In this document: in pieces, positions 23,801 to 31,630 of the stretch
Layout: each line of letters begins with the position of its first letter
How positions within the stretch are numbered: the stretch's first letter is position 1
Translations under genes and position numbers: made by a program
The notes under the pieces: generated by a model
What the model was told of the DNA's origin: nothing
The model's input: the letters and a program-made list of their open reading frames with translations, nothing else
Database searches by the model: none
From: Rhipidocladum racemiflorum
Taxonomy: Eukaryota > Streptophyta > Magnoliopsida > Poales > Poaceae
Reading direction: 5' to 3'
Assembly: GCA_036346355.1 (NCBI GenBank)
Contig: CM070580.1
Location: 32,198,874 to 32,262,873, forward strand
Length of the DNA: 64,000 bases

Positions 23801-26800
23801 TCAGCTACTCCCCCGTCAGATCTGATGAGTACGGGGCGGAGCGGAGTGGCGCTAGGCTCCTCCGGCAAGGCGTCGGTTTGGCGACCAAAGCATCGCTTAA
23901 GCGACGCTTTAATAAGCTTGCCAAGGGCCATATGGATGTACAATTTTTCTTCATATCTCTTGGATCAAAATTTTGGAGGGATTTCACCTCCTGAATTCCA
24001 CCCGAGTCTGATCTTCTGGAAAGTTTGGATAATAGTATTTAAATATGGGGTTGCTAAAGGTAACTGATACGGATGTTCTCTATTGAACAATCTCGTACCC
24101 GGTCTCAAGCCAGCACGAGAGTCGGTAGAGATCGCCGCCGGAAATCGACGTCGACCTATGATCGGTAAAAGGCGTGACGGAGCCTCCGGCCAGTTATCGG
24201 TGGCAGCGCTTGTTCCTTGATTTCCTTGGCAACCAAAAACGTTCTCATCTATTCCTTCTCATCTCTATTTAACAACTCCTCCCGCAGGAGTTCAAATCCA
24301 CCCCTAGAGATACAGATAGATAGAGATAGCAATACTTCTAAAGATAACTCGAGATACAGATAGATAGAGATAGCAATACTTCTAAAGATAACTCTCCTAG
24401 ATATAGTAAGGATAACGTAAAACTTCCCTAAGATAACTTTCTTAACTAATCTGGACTTCCCCCTCAACTGGCTTATCATGAAGCTCCTACGCTCGACATA
24501 GACTCTATTCAGCTCCTAACAATACTCCCCTCCTCGATACCCAGCTTGCCCTCAAGCTGGAAATCAGGATAAGCTCGACGAAGAACCATTATATCCATCC
24601 AAGTAGCCTCCTCCTCGGGTTCCCCCATCCAATGGACCAACACCTGACGTTGCCCACGAACAAAACGCTCGAAGAAGACAATAGGGCCGGGTCAAGGTCT
24701 TGAGGCGTAAGAGGATAAGTCCTCTGCAAAGGGTAAGGCAGGCGGCCGGTGGAGTGCCCTCGAATGGCTTCAATAGTGAAACATGAAATACATTGTGAAG
24801 ACGGCCGCCACAGAAGATCCAATCGGTAAGCCACCAAACTCCACCCGGTTGAGCACCGATATGGTCCAAAGTAGCGAGGAGAAAGCTTGTGAGGGCCTTG
24901 GGGACGCAAGGATAATTGCTTGTTTTTGAAGCCGCAGCCATACCCAAGAACCGATTGAAAATTCCAAGTCCCGATGACGACCATCATGGTACTGTTTCAT
25001 CCGATTCTGAGCATTCAGTAAGTGATGACGTGCCTGGCATAAGAGAGCATCTCGATCCACAAGCTGACAATCAACGGCATCAATGGCTGTAGTACCCTCT
25101 GAATAAGGAAGTAGACTCGGGGCCCGGCGGCCATAAACCAATTCAAACGGGGTAAGACGCAATGCCGAATGGTATGAGGAATTATAGCAGAATTCTGCCC
25201 AAGGTAACCATTTCACCCACGTGGCTCGATTGTCATCACCGCATAACGCAGATACATTTCAATTGTTCTCTAACTACTGCTTGCCCATCGGATTGCGGAT
25301 GATATCTTGATGAAGGAGAAGACTGCGCCACAACGCTTAAAGAGACTTTGCCAAAGGTGCTAGTAAATATGGGATCCCGATCCGAGACAATTGATTCAGG
25401 CATTCCATGGAGTCAACAATTTGATCAAAGAAAATATTAGCAACCACGATGGCAGAGGCAGTCGCTTGATGGCAATGAAATGGTCAGTATTTTGATAGTC
25501 TATCCACGGCTAAAATGGCCGCCTTGCCTTCGACTTAGAAGAGCCCCACAATGAAATCCATGGAAAATGTCTGCCCAAACTCGCGCGGAATAGGGAGGGT
25601 TGAAGAAGGCCTACCAAGTTAACGTCGACTTTGTGAGCCTGGCAACCGGGCAAGCACGGATGTATTCTTCCACCGAACGGCGGAGGCCCTCCCAATGAAA
25701 TTGCGCTTGACTCGATGGATTCGCTTGTGGACACCTTCGTGGGTGACATCATGGAACGCAAAGAACCACTTTCTCGTAACGGGAGGACGCGAACTACTAA
25801 ACGACCATCATAGTAAAGCAATCCCTCTCCGCTGTCGCCCATCTCGATCTCGCTGCCTGCTCTACCGTTGTTACTTCGCACACCGACGCCGGATGTCGGG
25901 ATGGGCACGCGAAGTCGCATGCCACTCCTCCCAGATTGACTCGGTGCAGATTACGCAGTTAGCCTAGTTGGCTCCTCAAATGCACGGACAACGCGCCTAC
26001 GGTTGGAGCGACCGGCCGATATTCAGGTGAAATCAAACCCCATGAGCTTACTCTCACCAATGTCGTTGTGGTGGTGTGACCAGGGCCTGCTCCAACAAAT
26101 ATTTGAGGCTTGCATGGTTCTGGTCTCGAGATACTTAATGGTCGCCCCAAAGATAAGGCCGCTAATGTCGAATAGCCTTGGATAAGCCAATGAGCTCCTC
26201 TCGTAAGCCGCCAATTTAACATGACGGTCACTAGGCGGACGATCAGAAGGCCACCGGATGTCCTTCTTGTTGGAGAACCGCCCCAATTCCAAGGCCGACG
26301 CATCACACTCCACCACAAATGGCAACAAATCTGGAAGGCGAGTACCAGGTCTTGCCGATCAGAGCGCCGCTTTGAGCCTAAGAAAAGCTTGGTCGGCCTC
26401 TCGACCATACAAAGGTTTTACGACGAGCAGGTTTGTTAATGGCTCGGCAATGGCAAAGATAATGACGTATAAAACGGCGGTAATATCCGGCAAGTCCCAA
26501 GAAACTCGAACACCAAATTCAAGTTGGGGCCCGCCAATTTGCCACATCTCGAACTTTAGTCGGGTTAGCCGCCACTCCCGATTCGAGATAATGTGCCCTG
26601 TACTTCACTTCAGATTGCAAGGATACACTTCTTTTGCTTCAAATACAATCGATGTTGACGAGTCGGTCCAAAGACCACCGCAAGTGAGTAAATGCTCCTC
26701 CTCGTAGAGTCAGTAGATGAGTATGTCGTCGAAGAAAACCAAAGACACAAATTCTATGGAATTCGGGCGAGTACCTCATTCATGAGAGCTTGAATGTAGA

Positions 26801-29800
26801 GGGCGCTACATAAGCCGAAAGCCATGACTAAGAATTCATAATGGCCATGATCGTCTGGAAGGCGGTCTTCTCAATATCCGCTTCCTCATGCGAACTGATG
26901 GTACCCGAGCGTAAATCGAGCTTAGAGAATAACGCGCCGTAGCTCGCCGAGTAGTTCCTCAACTACAGTGGATTGGGAACTTGTCTTTGATTGTCTTGGC
27001 GTTGAGGGCCCTGTAATCCACACAAAACCGCCAAGTCTGGTCTTCCTTCCCGACCAACAACACCTGGAGGAGAATGGGATCTTTGGGCCGAATCAACCCT
27101 CGTGGCGAGCATCTCTGCACCTGCTTTTCAATCTCATCTTTCTGACGAAAGGGGTAACGATAAGGTCGAACCACCACCGGGTCCGTGCCTTCCGTCAACA
27201 CAATGTGATGATCACAGTCCCTTGATGGAGGTAAGCCTTGCGGTTCTTGAAAAAGATCTCTATACTCAGTTAAGAGGGTCACCACGTCTGTGTCAAGACA
27301 TCCGCCTAGCCGCGTGGACACGCAGCAGTAGCCACGGCATGGCATGGCCTTGAAGGGTGATCTGCTGCCCCCGTGATCTCAAGATCATGCGGAGTTTATC
27401 GAAATTCCATTGTATATCTCCTGCAGTTTGTAACCATTGTACCCCTAGCACCACGCCATACCCTCAAGGGGAATTACCAAGAATGGTCGCGCCAAAATTG
27501 ATTCGAATCCACCGCAAAGACCCCGAGCAATGCGCCCTAAGCATGGTAGTTCTTCGCCATTAGCCACCTGGACGCTGGCGTGATCCACTCCGATCCTTGC
27601 GACGCTCGATGAGGGCTCGCGGCGTGGTCGCCACGGCTATGGGTGCTTCATCTATCAACCCGATGAGGCGATGACTACCCATGTCCACCGAGACTTGCAT
27701 CGTGCTCCTCCGCCAAGTGCCTCGTGATTGCCATGGTCGATAAAAGCCGCTGGTTCCTCGATTCGCCCCTGCCTTCCTCATTCACCACCTCACAGGAAAG
27801 TCGCTTGCAACTGATGCCCTGGAAAACGCCTCTCACGCTAAAACAGAGTCCCTTGGCCCTCCGCTCGCCATCTCGCCTGGAGTTAGTCGCCACGGTATGG
27901 GCGAGGAGGTCATGCGGACGACGTTTGGGGAAGCCACGGACGCTGGCAGCCGCGTTTGTCGTGTGTTGCGCCGATGTCGATACCAACGACGGCGCGCTGG
28001 CCGCATGAAGGGACGAAGGTCGCCCCATACCAGCCGCTTGTTGGTCCGTGGTTGATCCTCGCCAAACGCCGGTCTTGCGCAGTGAGGACAGATCTGGCCG
28101 CCGCGAACCACACATCTCTCGGCGTTCAGCCTCTAGCTTGACCCCATCAGCACCGCCAGGTCTCGGGCCTCGCGCGCGTACTCGCCATTAGCGAGGAGAC
28201 AATCTCGCCAGCAAACAGCCCCACCTGCCTCTTCTTCACGCCCGACGTGCGTGCCAGAGCCGTTGGAACTCGCGGCCATAGTTCTCGACCCGTCCGTCCC
28301 CTTGTTTGAGGTTGGATAAATCGCCGAGAGGACCGGCCGAAGAGTATTGGGAGAATCGTTGGAGGAACGTGTCATAAAACTCTTCCCAACTAATCTCGGT
28401 GTCTTCCGACTCCCAATTGTCTAGCACTTCTTGGGCGCCCCTCAAAAAAGAACCCTCGCCATCCGACATACTCGCTGAATTTGGTAAAGCTTCCCGAAGC
28501 GCTCACATTGCTTGAGCCACAGCAGAGGATCTTCCGAGCCATTATAGATTGGAAGTTCGTATTTGGGTGCTCGCGGAACCCAACGGCGGTTTTGGCGATC
28601 GCCATGGTTCCTCGCCATCTCCTGATCTTCTTCTTCCCCCTCGCTGTACCTTTCCCCACGCGGACTAGGCTCTGAGCTGGATTCCGTGCGCCGCCGCCGC
28701 TTCCTTCCGTTCCTCCAATTCCTTCATTCATACTCCTTTTTCCCAATGCCGTGATGAGAGCGTCGATCTTCTTCTCCAACGCTGCGTGTCCTGCTCGTAA
28801 TTCTTCCAGGCTTGTTTCGATCGTTGCTAGACGACCTTCAGACTGCGACATGTTGGGATCGTCCGGCTCTGAACAATCTCGTACCCGGTCTCAAGCCAGC
28901 ACGAGAGTCGGTAGAGATCGCCGCCGGAAATCGACGTCGACCTATGATCGGTAAAAGGCGTGACGGAGCCTCCGGCCAGTTATCGGTGGCAGCGCCTATT
29001 CCTTGATTTCCTTGGCAACCAAAAACGTTCTCATCTATTCCTTCTCATCTCTATTTAACAACTCCTCCCGCAGGAGTTCAAATCCACCCCTAGAGATATA
29101 GATAGATAGAGATAGCAATACTTCTAAAGATAACTCGAGATACAGATAGATAGAGATAGCAATACTTCTAAAGATAACTCTCCTAGATATAGTAAGGATA
29201 ACGTAAAACTTCCCTAAGATAACTTTCTTAACTAATCTGGACTTCCCCCTCAACTGGCTTATCATGAAGCTCCCTACGCCTGACATAGACTCTATCTGTA
29301 GCCCTAACAGTAACACATGCCCCCATGGATTTGCTTATTAATTTGTTCTGTCCACATTATGATGCTTGGTCTTTCAAGGCAATGGTAGATGAAGCCCGAT
29401 CTGAATTGAGCTGTTTTTCTTTCATTTACTCCCCTTTGAGCAGGTGCTAGATTCAAATCCTGTGCATGTAAAAGCTCTTTATCGCCGAGGAATGTCCTAC
29501 ATGTTAGGTGGGGAATTTGATGATGCGAAGAATGATTTTGAGAAGGTTGGTGACACCATACTTAAGTATCATGTTGAATTGGTTGAGCACTACTCTAAGT
29601 TCTATGTGATTATTGCTTTATTAGATGATAGTCGTCGACAAGTCCTCAGAGCCTGATGCTACAGCTGCCCTTCTTAAACTTAAACAGAAGGAACAGGTAT
29701 GCAACAGTACTTCAGTGACACAAACGCTTCTAAATGTTTAACTAACAATTGATGGATAATTGCTAAAATTAGGAAACTGAAAAGAAGGCGAGGAAGCAAT

Positions 29801-30060
29801 TCAAAGGACTATTTGATAAGAAGCCAGGAGAGATTTCTGAAGTCGGTGTAGAATCAGAGGATGGCAAGAATGCGGGCGACACAGCAGACTCTGGTGAGGC
29901 AGTGACAAATGCTGATAGAGATGTGAGCGCTAAGGCTGGTCCGGATGCAGAACCAGAGTATGCCTTTGAGGAAGAGAGGCCAGGACTTCTTGGCCGCATA
30001 TGGCCTTCAGCAAAGAGGATTTTCTCCTCGCTTGGCCTGAACAGGTGCACAATACTCTGA
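5841..30060 (+). CDS. PAS1: PASTICCINO1-type FKBP/TPR immunophilin
   Basis: Twenty coding exons: 5841-5920, 6117-6201, 7326-7395, 8005-8102, 8291-8413, 9049-9081, 9363-9421, 13081-13162, 13832-13990, 16276-16333, 17000-17148, 19614-19711, 19785-19854, 20365-20424, 21107-21163, 22927-22995, 23161-23238, 29444-29545, 29625-29696, 29773-30060. All are GT-AG and phases agree; the protein is 629 residues, close to plant PAS1. Residues 1-40 are charged with KKK and KRRKK clusters. Three FKBP folds lie at about 50-150, 165-262 and 280-387. TPR helices follow at about 405-510, then a basic segment, an acidic linker and a C-terminus ending CTIL. FKBP3 keeps VHYKGML and FYDS, the tyrosine and aspartate expected in an FKBP pocket. 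FKBP1 has LHCT and VVNS there, so it is probably inactive. In Arabidopsis PAS1 scaffolds ER fatty-acid elongation and restrains cell division; that role is transferred by family. Length comes from transposon-filled introns; no coding lesion was found. Confidence 0.94.
6202..9362 (+). other. PAS1 introns 2-6, no inserted element recognised
   Basis: Between exons 2 and 7 the introns (6202-7325, 7396-8004, 8103-8290, 8414-9048, 9082-9362) are AT-rich with T-rich acceptor tracts, as in ordinary plant introns. I see no transposon ends, duplications or coding similarity in them. Confidence 0.6.
9422..10756 (+). other. PAS1 intron 7, left part
   Basis: After about 180 bp of typical intron the composition changes. 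A C-rich run near 9635-9690 is followed by a GC-rich segment to about 10340 that repeats the theme GGATGGATGTCG...GCAGTGTCCA (near 10040 and 10120). This looks like insertion-derived DNA, but no ends or domain were identified. Confidence 0.35.
10757..11682. mobile_element. GC-rich non-autonomous hAT element, copy 1 (PAS1 intron 7)
   Basis: The ends CATGGTTGTTAAG and CTTGACAACCATG are inverted repeats. They are flanked by a perfect 8-bp target duplication AGATGAAT (10749-10756 and 11683-11690), diagnostic of hAT. The 926-bp body is far more GC-rich than the intron. It has subterminal CCTAGGCG-type motifs near both ends, then a P/S/A-rich open region with no transposase. The right subterminal stretch TTGGTCGCCTAAT resembles copy 2 at 17506-18210, so both belong to one family. 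Confidence 0.85.
12616..12665. repeat. 25-bp perfect tandem duplication
   Basis: CTTTAATATCTGTTGCCCCA plus five bases occurs twice head to tail, at 12616-12640 and 12641-12665. Confidence 0.85.
12666..12790. mobile_element. CACTA-type transposon terminus fragment
   Basis: The segment ends TTCTGTACTAGTG, the reverse complement of a CACTAGTACAGAA terminus typical of grass CACTA elements. It contains repeated GTCTGTGATGA-like subterminal motifs in both orientations. No opposite CACTA end was found, so this is a truncated end or a small derivative. Confidence 0.5.
13268..13346. repeat. 39-bp tandem duplication in PAS1 intron 8
   Basis: A 39-bp unit starting TTGTTGCATCTAATAGGAAT is repeated head to tail at 13268 and 13307. 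A third partial relative lies upstream near 13175 (CTTGTTGCATGTGTTAGGAA). Confidence 0.8.
13991..15340 (+). other. PAS1 intron 9, left part
   Basis: Mostly AT-rich intron. At 14110-14400 there is a GC-richer insert-like patch with two related units, GTTAGAGAATTTTTGGGGAG and GTTAGAGACTTTTTTGGGAG, about 65 bp apart. No coding similarity is seen. Confidence 0.4.
15341..16133. mobile_element. Ac/Ds-like non-autonomous hAT element (PAS1 intron 9)
   Basis: The ends TAGGGATGGAAC and CACATCCCTA are Ac/Ds-type inverted termini. They are flanked by a perfect 8-bp duplication CTCTTGGT (15333-15340 and 16134-16141). Both subterminal regions are packed with CGGATA/TATCCG and GTATTCG repeats in both orientations. 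A short CCGA microsatellite lies at about 15369-15388. No transposase frame is present, so it depends on an element elsewhere. Confidence 0.88.
16334..16999 (+). other. PAS1 intron 10
   Basis: AT-rich intron of 666 bp. No inserted element is recognised beyond a T-rich foldback around 16585-16720, where an AGTAATAAAAG-like motif and matching CTTTTACTAAATAGC-type sequence face each other loosely. Confidence 0.5.
17506..18210. mobile_element. GC-rich non-autonomous hAT element, copy 2 (nested in MULE-like element)
   Basis: The ends CAGTGTTATC and GATAACCATG are inverted. They are flanked by the perfect 8-bp duplication CTACTATT (17498-17505 and 18211-18218). Subterminal GCCTAGGCGTCCAGGCG motifs occur at both ends, and the right end shares TTGGTCGCCTAAT and GTGCCTAGGC with copy 1. 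No transposase is seen; the open frames inside are unsupported. It inserted after the surrounding MULE-like element. Confidence 0.87.
18219..19020 (+). other. AT-rich filler inside the MULE-like element
   Basis: Very AT-rich DNA with phrases such as AAAATTTCAG and AGATTTTTCC that recur in the long gypsy LTRs elsewhere in the window. It may derive from an LTR fragment. No gene is seen. Confidence 0.3.
19855..22926 (+). other. PAS1 introns 13-15
   Basis: Introns 19855-20364, 20425-21106 and 21164-22926 flank exons 14 and 15. A segment at 20600-20825 rich in ACCGGT/GGCCGG phrases, and a GC-richer patch at 21960-22180, look repeat-derived. Neither gives ends or a domain. The rest is ordinary AT-rich intron. 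Confidence 0.45.
23404..23920. mobile_element. GC-rich non-autonomous hAT element, copy 3 (PAS1 intron 17)
   Basis: The ends CAAGGTTATTAAAGCG and GCTTTAATAAGCTTG are inverted. They are flanked by a perfect 8-bp duplication CCAAGGGC (23396-23403 and 23921-23928). The body is GC-rich with AGGCG/CGCCT subterminal motifs and no transposase. It resembles copies 1 and 2 in design (C-A ends, TT(A/G)TYAA then GCG-rich subtermini) but is more diverged. Confidence 0.85.
24065..24521 (-). repeat. 3' LTR of the intron-17 chromovirus
   Basis: 457 bp, beginning TGATAC and ending CTAACA on the plus strand, directly after the GTAAC duplication. It contains a near-perfect internal tandem (GAGATACAGATAGATAGAGA unit, twice about 60 bp apart). 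It matches the right LTR with only scattered differences by eye. Confidence 0.9.
24564..25560 (-). pseudogene. Integrase C-terminus and chromodomain, gypsy
   Basis: The segment near 25216-25000 reads WAEFCYNSSYHSA and TPFELVYGRRAP, the conserved stretch after the integrase catalytic core. Further left are a GPY-like region (PHKLSPRYFGPY) and a terminal LVHWMGEPEEEATW block near 24590-24640, as in chromodomains of chromoviruses. The parts fall in different frames, so the gene is broken. Confidence 0.8.
25950..27560 (-). pseudogene. Reverse transcriptase/RNase H, gypsy chromovirus
   Basis: Near 26959-27345 the frame gives VRPYRYPFRQKDEIEKQV, WRFCVDYRALNAKTIKDKFPI and LVGKEDQTW, the N-terminal RT motifs. 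The catalytic FFDD box lies at about 26725-26736. RNase H residues (VVECDASALELGRF) follow near 26310-26350. Several frameshifts separate these blocks. Confidence 0.85.
28236..28851 (-). pseudogene. Gag of the intron-17 chromovirus
   Basis: The ATG at 28851 opens a coiled-coil N-terminus (MSQSEGRLATIETSLEELRA). Downstream in another frame come AQEVLDNWESED and SWEEFYDTFLQRF, the usual gypsy gag core. A frameshift separates the two parts. The start codon is only about 20 bp from the LTR end because of the junction deletion. Confidence 0.8.
28870..29309 (-). repeat. 5' LTR of the intron-17 chromovirus, end-truncated
   Basis: It matches 24084-24521 almost base for base from TGAACAATCTCG onward. 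It lacks about 19 terminal bases present in the other LTR. The sequence just outside, GGCTC before TGAAC, looks like the inner part of a tRNA-iMet-type primer-binding site fused directly to the LTR. Confidence 0.85.
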
Positions 30061-31630
30061 AGTGTTTTCAGTATACTACAGTGAAAACCAGAACCACAGC
30101 AGCAAAGAACTGTGTAGAGCTTTCTGACATGAGTACTCAGATACACAAAATTAATCTGGAATTATTTTACTTGGACGTATGCAAATTGTACCATGTTGGA
30201 CCGACGAATGAGCAATAATGAGAAAATATCTGCCATTCTAATAGTGAAAAACGTTCTCTGTTTGAACCTGGCGATGCATTTGTTGACAATAGGAGGGTGT
30301 GAAGCTGGTACTGCAGTAAAACCGAGCATTCATGCGGTCATAAAAATGTCGGTGGCTTGGAAGAGTTGTGTTTTTTTTTCTCCGAGGAGGATATGGAAGT
30401 GTGCTGTTATCAGTAGATACTACCAGTTGGTGGTGTACCGGTGTGGTCGAATGTCGATATCGAAGAAGTGTCGGGTGTTCAGGCCAAGAGAGGAGAAAAA
30501 TTTCTGTAGGGCTTTACACATATAACTTTATAATTTCGTATAATGATTTCGTAATATTATAAATCCAATGTATATATTTAAAATTTATTAAAAGTACAAT
30601 ATAAATAGTTTTAAGGTCTTAAAAATCTTAAACCATCAAAATCAAAATCAATTTAATTAATAAATTTGATCTATTAAAAGGATTATATTGTAACGATTTT
30701 TAATTTTTTTAGGCCCTGGGGCCAAGAGCTGTGGGTGTAATCTGTTGCAAAGATCCACACAGACGTGTACAGCCTGTTCGATGTTGATAAGAAGAGTCGG
30801 AGCTCACCATGTTATGTCCACCCCTTTGCAAAGCCACAGCTTTTGCTGGATTGGCATCGGCTCTTGCTCCTAACTAAACAATCTCACAGAAGGGATGGCA
30901 TGTGTTATAGTGTGAGCGCATGATGTAGGGCCTGTTTGGGAGAACTGGTTGGGTTAAAAGGCTATTTTTAGTTTGCTAGACTAAAAAGCAGTTCTAACTA
31001 ACGGCTGTGGATTTTTTTAGATAGTGTTTGGCAAATGTATATTTAAAAGCACGGATCGAACGCACAGTCCGATACGACGGAAGAAAGCACCCTGATCCAT
31101 CTACTGCATGCCGCAACGTAACAACTCGTTGAAAATGTCATCTTTCCTCGTTCGATCCATGGTGTGTCCAAGTTAGAACCCTAACCGAATGGCAGAGTTA
31201 GAGCTGCAGCCAACGGCGGAACAAGGAAATTTTTAAGGAGGTGTACACTTCACACATAACTCTAGTCTTATATAATAGTTTTATAACATCATAAATCTAA
31301 CACATATATTCGAAATTTGCTAAAAAATGCAATATAAGGTCTTACAAATCCTAAACCATCAAAATCAGAATCAATTCAATAGACAAATTTGATCCACTAA
31401 AGTGGTAATGTCCTGACTAATTCAAATTTTTGAGATGCCGATATTTACCCGACATCTCACCTAGATCTAGCCATGGCCGCAACTGCTCGTTCTAGAAACG
31501 GATTGAAGCGCACGGCGGCACAGGTTCAGTGCAATAAGCGGCAGCTCTTGCATAGTTGCATTGCAAGGTCACCTGACACCTGTAATGATGATCTGGTCGG
31601 TTAGCATGTACGTAGTGGGCGTGCAAACTG
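30061..31630. other. PAS1 3' flank and repeat-derived intergenic DNA
   Basis: The PAS1 3' UTR probably extends to about 30200-30300. Beyond it lie two diverged direct repeats (30500-30715 and 31220-31440) and, at 30925-31060, a GGGCCTGTTTGGGAGAAC-type end common in grass DNA transposons. No gene is recognised. Confidence 0.45.
30500..31440. repeat. Two diverged direct repeats of ~200 bp
   Basis: 30500-30715 and 31220-31440 align in the same orientation. Shared phrases include CACATATAACT/CACATAACTC, ATAAATC(C/T)AA, GGTCTTA(A/C)AAATC and AAACCATCAAAATCA. They are about 500 bp apart and clearly old. Confidence 0.65.

Larger units (their letters stand above)
24065..29309 (-). mobile_element. 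Chromodomain Ty3/gypsy LTR retrotransposon in PAS1 intron 17
   Basis: This is a 5.2-kb element with LTRs at 24065-24521 and about 28870-29309, flanked by the 5-bp duplication GTAAC (24060-24064 and 29310-29314). Pol reads on the minus strand, antisense to PAS1. The order from right to left is gag, protease region, RT, RNase H, integrase and a chromodomain-like tail, which places it among chromoviruses. All coding frames are interrupted. The 5' LTR/primer-binding junction has a deletion of roughly 27 bp, so the copy should not be able to prime its own replication. Confidence 0.93.

Noticed and set aside
27560..28141. Overlapping open frames on both strands in the intron-17 element
   Set aside because: They are frames of the degenerate gag-protease segment of the chromovirus, not separate genes.
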